Shown: positions 39,001 to 50,808 of the stretch, piece after piece
How the letters are laid out: every line of letters starts with the position of its first letter
Position numbering within the stretch: the stretch's first letter is position 1
Origin: Ectobius pallidus
Taxonomy: Eukaryota; Arthropoda; Insecta; Blattodea; Ectobiidae
Length of the DNA: 64,000 nucleotides
Direction of reading: 5' to 3'
Assembly (NCBI GenBank): GCA_964059195.1
Contig: CAXKWD010000011.1
Span: forward strand, 15,722,978-15,786,977
Notes under the pieces: generated by a model
Told to the model about the DNA's origin: nothing
Databases searched by the model: none
Seen by the model: only the letters and a program-made list of their open reading frames with translations
Made by a program: the position numbers and the translations under genes

Positions 39001-42000
39001 TTAAATGACTATTTTGTGTGTTCTGCTTCTAAGCATAACAACTAAACCTATAACATGTGAAATTTTTTATCTATTATACCATCCCCTATTTTAGAAGTAG
39101 AAAATTATGAAAAAGGGGGATGTTAAGGTGAGTAAATATGGTATTTTGAAAATTACGCACATCATTTTGAATTTTCCCCACTTTTCTTAGTCAGATTTTG
39201 AATTTTTCACATTTCATTTTGTGATATATGCACAATATTGCATCAACATGCAGGAAGTTCGAAATTAAGTGCAGGAAATTCAAAATCTAACACCCAGTTT
39301 GATTTCTCCATGTTTTTTTTATTATCCGTGCATGTCAAGGTCCCAATTAACATGGAAAATTGAGAGTTGGCTGTATACAGAAAACAAGTTTAAAATACCA
39401 TCTAACAAGTTATTACAAATTATTTTTTAAAAATTCACTAAAATGTATTAAGTAAACAATTATTTATTAGTGGCTTGGTTCTAAAAGGGCCAATGTCATA
39501 AAACTTGCTTTTGAGATAACTGACTTTGAAGCCTTTACAGAAGTAACATTTTTTGCTGAGAACTTCCGGCATTGGCCTCTGAGGTTTCTATATTATGTCT
39601 ATTAATAGCAACAGACATTGGCACTTTTATTATACGAAAGATAAAGAATTGCCAAGCCCAATAATGCAAAAATCTCATTTTTGCAAGAAATTGACATTGG
39701 CCCTTTTAGAACCAACTCACAGATATTATAACATATCTAACTTGGATTATCCACTTTGGTATTTTGAGATAAGCAATGAAAACCAAAATGAATGTCTATA
39801 GTACAATTATGGCTCCCATTACACTATAAATGGCACAGAAAGCTTAGCACTGCAAGATAAACTTATGAGCAAGGTTACAGCCACCAAGACGAAGTATATA
39901 TAAGGTAAGCAGTGGGAAGGACAAGGAGGGAAAGAATTTGAAATGAGAGGATAAGAGGAAAGGCTGGACGAAAGAAGGTGATAAGTGTGGTGATTGAGGA
40001 ACGTCAATTTAAATGGTGTGGACATGTTAGGAGAATGGGACAGGAAAGAAAAGAGAAGCAAGTCTTCGAAATGAAGGTAGAAGGAAGAGCAGGAAGAGGT
40101 AGACCTTGTATCACATGGGAAGATAGGATTGAAAGAATTGGACAGAAACATGGGAAAAGAGTGATGGAAATGAAGAGAATGTGTGAAAATAGAGCAGAGT
40201 GGAGAAGATGGACAGGCTCCAAAGAATTAATGTGTATGAATCTTATGGACATGACTCGAGAAAGTGTATATGAGCATTTATGGTTTTGGTAGTAAGAGAA
40301 AAAATAGGTAAAAACCAAGAATCCACTCCCTAGCCATCACCATTTTTTAGAAAGGGTATTATTGGGTCAACAATGGGAGCCAGCGGGCATTTATAGAAAA
40401 TGGAAGAAGATTATGAAACCATCACAACCTTGAGTGACATTCAAAAAATGTTTTCTCGAATAATACTCTTATTTTATAGGTTTACTGAAAGGTGTCTGGA
40501 TAAATAAGCCCAGAAAATACAATATAGTATAATATCAAAAGTAAATAAACATGAACATTCCAGCAACAATAAAAGGTATACAATTTATTGTAAGGTTTTG
40601 CTAAAAAAAAAAATGCTATAAGCCCCTGCCATGAAATTTCACAATAACTACGTCAAATCTAGTGTCTGTCAAGAGAGGGGACTTACTTAAAACTTCCGTC
40701 TCTGTCTGCTGGAAAGGAAACAGCTTCGTTAATACTGAGGTGATTCGGAAGGAGAGACAAGCAAAACTGTTGTTTCCTTGTTCTGTCTTATCCATTAGTT
40801 TACTCACCAGATCTGAAAATTCATTCTGTCCAATGTCCATCCTCTCTAGACTAGTAAGTCTTGCTATAGACTTTGGTAGTGTGTTCAAATTGTTTTCCCT
40901 AAGCTCTAAAATCCTTAGTTTTGTCAGTCTACCAAAATTTGCTGGTAAGAAATCCAGGCAGGTATCATTCAAATACAACTCTTCCAACGACAGAAGCTGA
41001 GTAAATCCTTCGGGCAATTTCTCCAACTGGTTGACGCTGACATCGACATATACGAGATGCTTGCAGCCTTTTATGTTGTCGGGAATGCCACACAGTTCTG
41101 CAAATATAAGAAATATTTTACTAATATTAATAGTGAAATAGCATGTGAAGTGTAGCATCTGTAGCAAATTTGAGTACTCAGAATTCACACAAATTTCACT
41201 TATTAGTAGGGATGGGTCGATACCAGATTTTCTCGATACTCGATACCGATACATGATTTTTTCCTCAATACTCGATACTTCGATACTCGATACCTTCAAC
41301 ATTTCCAGTTTCAATAAATAGGTACGTTAAAAATTAAAATTTGAGAGAACTGTGTAATACCAACTAAATTAATTAAGTCTGCATATTTAATGAGACAAAA
41401 TTTAATACCATCAGTAGCCTATAATTATTGTTAAACTCTACATTAAACTTAAAATTAGTTTATGAAACAGTCCACTTACAAGGTTTTGTTCAAACATACT
41501 AGCATTCTCACTTAATTGCAGAATTGCAGAATTACAAAAGTATCGAAAAAGTATCGAGCGAGTTTTCTGAAGTATCGTTCGATGCCAATACCGTGCAAGT
41601 ATCGAGAGTATCGAGGTATCGAAAGTATCGAGGACCCATCCCTACTTATTAGGTATGTTTATTATAGAACACACTCATAAAGGATTTCCAGTCCATTTGC
41701 AAGTTTACATTCATGGACATGATGCATGATTTTTAAAGTGTACACCTATTGAATCTTTAAAGAATTATAATCTGAAGAAGTGCATGCTGAAATTGAATTG
41801 TTGCTGTATGCAGTTCTTACTGTTGAAGTGTGTGACTTAAGTACTTACACATTCTGAAAGAGTGTAAAAAAGCCCATTATATTGACTGATCTTTTGTAAT
41901 AGGGGTGTTCCTATCAGTAGCGGATCGTGGCTGGGAAGTTAGGTGAAGAGCTAGTAGGAAAAAAAAATATATTTACAGTCTTATCTTAATAACTGAACTC

Positions 42001-45000
42001 AACTAGCCTATATCTTGTATACCAAATCAATCCTTTGGTATTTAAGGCTGCAAACTTGTCAGTGATGTCTTCAAAGAATGGCTGTCTTTTTTTAACTGTA
42101 GTAAAACCTCTTTCTGAACTTCAATATCCGTAAAAGAAGGAAGTCTTTCTTCTGAAATTGAATTCCTGAGGTATGATTTTATTATGCTTCAGGTATGAAA
42201 AGCTAGTAGATGTAGAAGAGATGGACAGAATAAGGGAGAACTATTTATAAGTGTCCGTAAAAATGTCATCCTGATTAAACATTTCTAACATCTTTTTGGT
42301 GGAAATCTGTCTGTACTTCTCATTGGCATACAAAATATAGAGTTCATTTTTTAAGTGATGTGACTTACAGAATACAGGTCCAAAGAAATTTTGCAAGTTA
42401 GAAGGAAACATGTGTGGTATATTACAAATTTTGTGGTATCAGCAAAGCAAACAAATTTAATTTTTTCACAATCCTGAAATTTCTCATCCATATCCATCAA
42501 CACACGATCCAAAATTTCATAATACAAGCCTCGAGACATCTGAACACATTCATCCTGAAAAAGGGAACTGTACTCTCGTGAGAGGCGCATATATCTGTAA
42601 TTTTTCTGGCCATTTCAAAGATAACTGAGAAATGCTGTTTGTTCCTCTTGTTTCTTAGCAAATCACAAGTAGTCATTTTTAGGTAGATTTTCGAAGAAAA
42701 ATCTACCTATTGCAATGGATACCACTTTATGATTTTCGAAAAATTCTTTCATATCTTTACGTTTCATGCTCCCCTAAGTACGAAACCACCGCCTGTTCAA
42801 AAAAAAAATTGTGATATTTATATATATATTTATATATATATATCTTTACACGATAGCGGCCGTAATTTTGAAGATATTTGAACCAAATTTTATTATGTTA
42901 TTTCTAGGCCCAATAGTTCGGACAAGTTCGTTAATGGGCAAAATTGGCCCAAGGGGGTGGTCGGGGGAGGGGGTTGAAATTTTTAAAAATGTATATCTCG
43001 GCCCCTATGAAGTATAGAGGGAAACTTTGTTTGAATAAATTAGAGTACTCCCTATGGAGTTCACAGGGACACCAACGATTCGGGGGTTCGAGTGAGGGTG
43101 GGGGTGGGGGTGGGGGATGAAAATTCGAAAATTTTTGAAACCACGTCTTGTGGGGTATCGATGATGAGTACTCTACAAATCAATAAATAGTTTCTTGATA
43201 GCTCTCATATGACGCGAGATTTTAATGTTTGAAAATAATAACACTTGAAAGAATTATTATAATATCATAATTTTGTCTTGTTTAGCGGCTTTGCTAATTT
43301 TATTCATTGCTGATCTTGCGCACGGCCTCCCAGAATATTATATCCTATTATTGTTGTCAAAACAATTGATTGTAGGCTCTTCCTCTTTACTGCAGGTTTG
43401 CCATGCCAAGGCTAAAGAAGAAGAGTGCTATGCAGCGACAATAAATTAAACCAAAAGCACTTCGAAATCTACCTCCGCCTGTAGGCCTGCCTAAAGGGAT
43501 TTTTTATATTTATTTATTTATTTAATAATAATAACGAACATTACGGGTATAAAACCCAATTACAATGTCCATGCCAGAAATACAATGCATACATACAAAA
43601 TAATTAAAACATAAGATACAAAAGATAAGAATACACAAAAGATAAAAGTAAAAAGTACACAAAAAAACATTACAAGCAGAAAAAGAAATTCCTAGCTACT
43701 TCTGGGTTCCAGCAGTTGCCAGGTTATAATCACAGTACATAATGCCTTTGAGAATTAAGATAAGAAAGAAAGAAAGAAAGAGTGAGGAGAATGTTTGGCA
43801 TGATACATTAAACCAATACACTAACTACGATTGATTGTAACTACGTTTAGTGATTTCAATTCAGTATTAAATCAACTTCAACTAAAGCTTTTTTGAATTC
43901 ATTTTCGGACATGCTAAGTATATCAAAATTTAAAAAGTGAATTTTATTATACAAAGAGGTTACTTTATTTAAAGGTGAATTTTTATGAATATCAGTATTT
44001 ACCCTGGGGGTAAAAAATAGCTTCCTGTGTCTACTTAGTTTACATGGCACGTAAAAATAAATCTTCTTAACAATATTATTATCATCAATTTTTGAATGCA
44101 ATAATTTGTGAAGAAATATTAAACCTTGACTATTTCTTCTAAATTTTAAACTTTTAATATCATATAGTTCTAAAAGCGTTTGGTAATTCAAATATGTTGG
44201 ATAATGGCCAGTACTTCTGAATATCAAAAATTTGTAAAACTTCGATTGTATTTTTTCTATTGAATCAGAAAGTTTAATAGTCATTGGATTCCATATGACT
44301 GTACCATATTCGAGGTTTTGTCTGACCAATGAATTATAAAGTCTGATTAATGTATTTTCGCTAAATGTGCATGAATTCCTTATAATAAAACCTAGATTTC
44401 TTAACGCTTTTAAAACTATTAATTAAGTGGAGGGAAAGGAAATAGACATTAAATCCATGTCTGGGATATTAATACAAGTAAGAATCATTGTTTCAATGTG
44501 GCTGTTAAACCTGAGATCCTTGGTAAATGTTATCCCTAAATCTCTACATCTATTTTACATCTATTGAATGTCATTTTAACACATTTCTTAATGTTAAATG
44601 GAAGTTTATATTTATTACTCCATGTATATAATTTATTTAAGTCGTTTTGGAGTTGAAAACAATCTGAAACTGAAGCAATAGATTTATATATTTTAATGTC
44701 ATCAGCAAATAATAAAATATTGGAGTTGTTCACCACGTTCGGTAAATCATTTATGAAACATAGAAACAATAAAGGGCCTAAGTTTGATCCTTGAGGAATT
44801 CCAGAATTAACCACAAACTGATCAGATAAGTGATTTTGATAACTCACTACCTGTGTTCTATTTCTTAAGTATGAGCACATAATTTTCATAAAGTGAGTGG
44901 AAAAAGAAAGTTGAGCTAATTTGTTAAGTAAGAAGTCATGATCAACTTTATCAAATGCCTTTTGAAAATCTGTATATATTACGTCAACCTGTTTATGTTG

Positions 45001-48000
45001 GTCTAATTCCAATGATACGTATTCAGTGAAGTTCCATAAGTTTGTAACAGTTGATCTTTTTGGCATGAAGCCATGTTGAAGTGGAGAAATCGCTAACTTA
45101 ATATGATTGAAAATGTGTGTGTAAAAAATACTTTCCAGAATTTTAGCTGGTGTAGATAGAATAGCAATGGGTCTATAATTTTGTACCATTTTCGAACTCC
45201 CTGATTTATGTATGGGGACTATTTTTGTCATTTTCCAAACATCCGGAAAAACGCCTTGTTTAATTATTTGGTTAAAAATTATAGTTAATGGATACACTAA
45301 GAGTTCACCACATCCTTTGAAAATATATGTTGGTATTTTATCCGGTCCAGCAGAACGTTTAGATTTTAATTTTTTAATTGCTAATTCAACTTCTTTTGTC
45401 TCTATTACAGATATGTTGAAGGAATCTAGTATGTTTATACTGTTATCGGTTTCATAATCGTATTTAGATTGATCTCTTGTATAAACAGATTTAAAATAAT
45501 TAGCGTAGCCATTAGCAATTTCATGTGGAGTTTTTAATATTTGCCCATTATATTCCATCTCCGTTTGAGACTTGAGTTGTTTCCGTTTGCTTTTAATAAA
45601 ATTCCAAAAGTTATTTACATTGTGCATTAAATTTTTTTCAATTTCTTGAAGATGACTTATGTAGGCTGTTCTAATTTGTTTCTTCAAACTTGTTCTAATG
45701 TTTTTGAATACTGACATATTATATTCTGATAAATGTTTATTTTTACGATATTTTTCTTTAAGTTTAATATTTCCTATGATCTCTTTTGTGAACCATACTG
45801 GATACCTGTGTCGACATTGTCTTCTTTTCGGTACACATTTATCTAGTATTGAGTAAATTGTGTCATAAAAAGTAGTTACAGAAGAATTAACATCTTTATA
45901 ATCAGTTAAATTGTTCCATGTACAGTCTCTTAGAAGATTATAAAGTTTATTAAAGTCGGCTTTGCAAAAATTGTAACTACACTTACCTACGATGTTCTTT
46001 TTTACTTCTTTCTGTATTTTATATGTTATATTTAAAGCAGGGTGGTATAGGTCTATAGGTACCAGAGAATTACTTTCTTCCTCTACTTCGAGTTCTGAGA
46101 TATTTGTCAAAACTAAGTCCAGTGTTCTATTACTGTTATTTCTCACAGTGTTAATGGATTGCATATTTAAAAACTTTAACATGTTATTCAGGCGTTTTGC
46201 TTTACTGCTGCCTTTGCTGAGGTCATACATATTACTGGATATTTCTGGCAAATTGAAGTCGCCTGTGAGAATGATGTGAGAATTACATGTTGCAAAATTT
46301 TGTTCCATTTGTTCAAAAAATTCACTAAATGATTCAGTGTTTGAATTTGGAGGAAAATATACTGATCCAATAATAATTTTAATATTATTGTAATAACATT
46401 TTATCCAAATTGATTCGTTCGTTGTAATGGTGGTATCAAACTGTATAGGATTAAGTGAGGATTTAATAGCCAGTAATACGCCACCTCCTCGGCTGTTGGA
46501 TTGTCTGTCTTTACGAAAAACAGAATATCTATCATCAAAAAATTCAGAATTAAATATGCCTTCTTTTAACCAAGTTTCACTTAAGCTAATGAATGAGATT
46601 AAATGCGCACAAATGTGCATAAGGTGAGTTATTCTGAACAAAACTTATGAAGTGATAAATGTCTTTCTATACACTTTTCAACATGGTACCGACCACATGG
46701 TTTGTTGCACAATTCACACACGCATTCCGGGTTCGGTTCATGGAAGCTCTTCGTGCAGCAAACCTTGTGGTGGAATCCATGGATTGCATATCGCGTAAGG
46801 ATGTGTCTCATGTCGTAATTGGGTTGTCTCCACTCTCTCGTACACATGGCCTCTGTTGTGTAGAACTCGCTGCAGATGTCGTTTCTCTTCTCCTGTAGCC
46901 CTTTGAGCGTTGCCTCATATGCACTGGTATTCGGTAGGAGTAGCTGCTGTCTAATATCTTCAATGAAGAAGGTCTCTTTCATTAGGACGTACGTCATTCT
47001 CGATGGTGCCGTTTTTCCGACTCCCATCACTCTCTTCATGAAGCGAGCTTTCACCGTTTCTATTTGCGCCATGTCTCTGTTTTTAAGTTTGTCCCATATT
47101 ATATTCATTCCATATGTTACTATTGGGGTTATGACTGTCTTGAACAACGCCATTGCTGTTTCTGTAGATAGTTGCTGAAGGTGGTTGATGCTGTATATTG
47201 CTCTAATTGCTGCTGCTACTTTTTGCTGTACATGTATTCTGAAGGATTTTATGGTTGTTTGGAGTGTGATGCCTAGGTAGGTGAACTGCGACACGACTTC
47301 TAGTGGCTCGCCGAGTAGAGTTAGTCTGTCATTTTCAGTGGCCTTTCCTCCCTTTCTGAAGGTCATCTGCTTAGTTTTTTGATGATTTATTTTCAAGCAG
47401 TTTTCATTTGCCCATTTTTCAAGTTTGTTTAGTGTGCATTGTAGTTCCTCTTTGTTAGATGATCCCAGTACCATGTCATCGGCGTACATTATGATCGATG
47501 TCGTGCTGTCCTTGGTGATATCTACGATGTCTGCTGTCATGATATTGAAGAGCACCGGGCTGATGGGGTTGCCTTGCAGTAAACCATTTGTTTGCTTTAT
47601 TTTATTTGAGAGTGTGACCTCGTCGTATAACTGTACGTAATTGTAGTCCAGGATGCTTGACACAATTGTTGTTAGTGGGCTTGAGTCTTCTAAGAGGAGT
47701 CTGAGTTTTTGAAGGAGTATCTCTCTATTGATGAGGTCGAACGCTTTCTTGTAATCAATGAATACTGCAAAGTATTTCTTTTTATTGTGTCTTAAGGCGT
47801 CTTCAATCTGCTCAATGAGGTAGTTCGCCGCTTGTAGTGTGCCTCTGCCCTGTCTGAAGCCACATTGGCACTCCGGTATGTGTCTATCCACTGTGTTTGT
47901 GATCTTGTTCGTTAATATTTTTGTAAATATTTTGAACGCAGCGTTTTCGAGTGCAATACCGCGATAGGAGTCTGGGTTGTTGGAATCTCCTTTCCCTTTA

Positions 48001-50765
48001 TATAAGATTTTTATGATTGATGTCCTCCAGGCTTCTGGGATTTTTCCTAAGCTTATACATTTGTTGTATAAGTTGTGCCATAAGTCTTCCATTAGATGCA
48101 GTGATTGTTTTAGGTGTTCAGCATAGATGCCGTCGGGACCTACTGCTTTCTTGTTTTTAGCTGACGTTATGGTGTGAATTATCTCTTCTTTAGTGATGTA
48201 ATTTGGGTGTTCAAAGATTGCTTCAGTTTGTGTTTCTTGCGCTTTGATTCCTTGTTGGTGGTTTAGTAAGCATTGGAAGTGATTTTCCCACGTTTCCATG
48301 GGTATTTCATTCGCTGTTGTTGGTCTTGGTTTCCTGAGCACTATGTAAGGGTCTTTTCTTGCTTCTTCGGTTAATCGTTTTGCCTCTTCTTCAATGTAGT
48401 TGGCTTTTTTCTCTTTTATTAGTTTCTTGTATTCTTGTTTATGTTTTGCGTACCTGGTCAGGTCTTCATTCCGATCTGTGGTTCTTGCTTGATGCAGTGC
48501 TGTGATCGTTTCTTTTCGTTTGTTGTAGCAGTCTTTGTCGAACCACGGCTGCGATTTTCTTTTCTTGTTTGGACTGCTACATGCTTGTATGATTTCCGTG
48601 ATTTGTGCGACTCCCTTATCTATCTCGTCCTGAGTAATTAATTGATTTGCTTCTTCTATGTTTTCTTTGTTGCGTTCTAGTTTTTCCATGTCTATCTTCC
48701 TTGAACGTTTGTGTGGCGTTGTTATGGATGTTGGTCGTGTTTGGTGTAGTAACGCCGTTGTTACTATTGGCATGTGCTTTCTTATCAGCGCCATTGCTGA
48801 TGTCCATAGGCCTTGTTGGTTGGTTATGGTCATGCTATTGCCTTTGTATAGTACGAGATCCATGGAGCTGGATCCATTAGGTGGTATATATGTCTTCATT
48901 GTGGGTTTGTTTACCAGTGTGAGGCCTTTATCTGTTAGTGTGTCCAATATGAGGTTCGTTTTGCTGTTTGGTTTGTCTATCCTACAGTTTATGTCGCCTG
49001 CTAGGATTATTCTTTCATTCCCGTCTACATGCGTGAATGCTTCTTCTATTTTCTCGATTGCATCGATTGCACTTAAGCTAATAACATCATAATTAGAAGA
49101 AATTACATTGGTATGAAACATTTGTGATTTTGACCTAATTGCTCTGACATTTTGGTAATAAATATTTAAAGATTTTGTGTTAATCATTTTTACGAATTGA
49201 AGCAATCAACTCAAGTTTACAGGGAGTTACCAAACCTTTCGAGATCTTCTTCGGTAGTTATGTTGTGGACCAGTGATGTATCTTCTTTCCTCATAAAGAT
49301 TTTCCCATTCCGTGTCCACAGGAATTTGATGTTAGCAGATCTGCGCAGCTGGCGACATTTTGCCAATAGACGTCTTCTTGCAGGACAGAGGCTCTCATTT
49401 ATGTAAATTTGGCTACTAAGTGTAAAACTGATGTCCAGGGTGTTCAAATTTCTCTTGACACGTCGTCTGTGAAGTAGCTCTTCTTTGGTTGATCTCCTGC
49501 AGAATTTGACAACAATGGGACTTGGTAGTTGAGACGTGGGGTGTGTGTTGATTCGATGACATGCGTCTATATCACAATCTTGTAGGTTTACATCAAGCGT
49601 GTTTCCAACTTTTTTTATGAGTTCCGCAGGGTTATCTTGAGGCTGGACAGGTATGCCATGGATTTCCAACATGTTAATTCTTGAATATTGTTCAAGGTCT
49701 TCTATTCGTATTTTGAGTTCTTTATTTTCGTTTTGGAGCATCAGATTGTCTCTTTTTACCTCTTCAAGCCTGTTGAGGGTTTCTTCTAATTTTTTTGCGT
49801 AATTTTCTTGGTTTTTTAAGCAGGCATCCAATTTTTCATGACAGAATTCTATTGATTTACCCAATTCAACTTCAAGGGTTCGTTGAGTTTCTTTTATCCC
49901 AATGATTTCACTTTTTATTTCCTGGAGCATTGTTATCAGCCCTGAATTAGATTTCTCAATAATTGCAGATGGCTCCATAAGATGAACATCACTTTTTCTA
50001 CGTGTACAGCCTTGGCATTTGTATGACGATTCGGTTTTTAGGAAGTCTATATCTTCTTTTCTGATATTCAAACATTTCAGATGAGCTGTTTCCAAACATA
50101 CTGTACATTGTATTTTGTCTGTTTTGTCCCCTCTTCCAGAAAATTTTATATTGCATACATAGCAAGAATCCATGGTATGTTACAGTAGTAGAACAAGAAA
50201 CAAGAAACAATAAATTGCAGTCAGCTGATTGCGTGGACTTGAAGAGTTCCCTTTCAAGGAAGTATTATTTCTGAGTCAGCAGTTCTGATGAATACTAGTG
50301 GCTTTATGTTTCAAGTAATGGCTGAGTAGAGTAGATATGATGTTATTAATTGTGAATATATCTTCTTCTAAGCTTACTGCTCTTTAAATATTTATGTGTT
50401 GATTGAAACTATATAACTTTCTGCTTAAGATACATATATAATATTTATATTATTACATACGTGACAATTATTATAGATGAATATCTGGGAGCTCTCCAAT
50501 AACACGTCTTCACAGCACCATTGCCAACTCACCAACTCACCACCATATGCAGTAATTAACATTTCATTTGCGACTTCCTTCTTATCTTTGTCCTTGTAAT
50601 GTGCAAATGGTGTTGCTATTAAAATACACACTAAATCATAAGCAGGATTCATTGCACAGCATTAAACGCAATGTAAGTGTCTTAATTGTTTCACCTTAAA
50701 CCACAATACATCTAAGTTGCAGATAGTGTCATCTGGATACACGGTGTCTAATATATTATTAGCTA

Positions 50766-50808
<43 letters not shown>

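Larger units (their letters stand above)
37048..40807 (-). other. Intron between coding exons 3 and 4
   Basis: This 3,760-nt intron contains a LINE fragment (38160-38330), a pogo-like element (38332-39373), a MITE (39471-39719) and a second LINE C-terminal fragment (39900-40260). The segments 37048-38150 and 40270-40800 show nothing recognisable. Confidence 0.85.
43508..50230 (-). mobile_element. LINE A: two-ORF non-LTR retrotransposon, interrupted by LINE B
   Basis: ORF1 lies at 49217-50173. ORF2 starts at 49187-49205 and continues at 46577-43856 after the LINE B insertion. The 3' end carries a TAAATAAATAAATA-type tail at about 43510-43535. Removing LINE B leaves about 4.2 kb, near full length for this class. 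A PHD-bearing ORF1 with an endonuclease-RT ORF2 resembles the CR1/jockey group; the clade is not certain. The 5' boundary and target duplication were not resolved. Confidence 0.85.

Noticed and set aside
46659..48880. Cys-rich plus-strand frames across the LINE region
   Set aside because: Antisense shadows of LINE B, whose minus frame has clear RT motifs.
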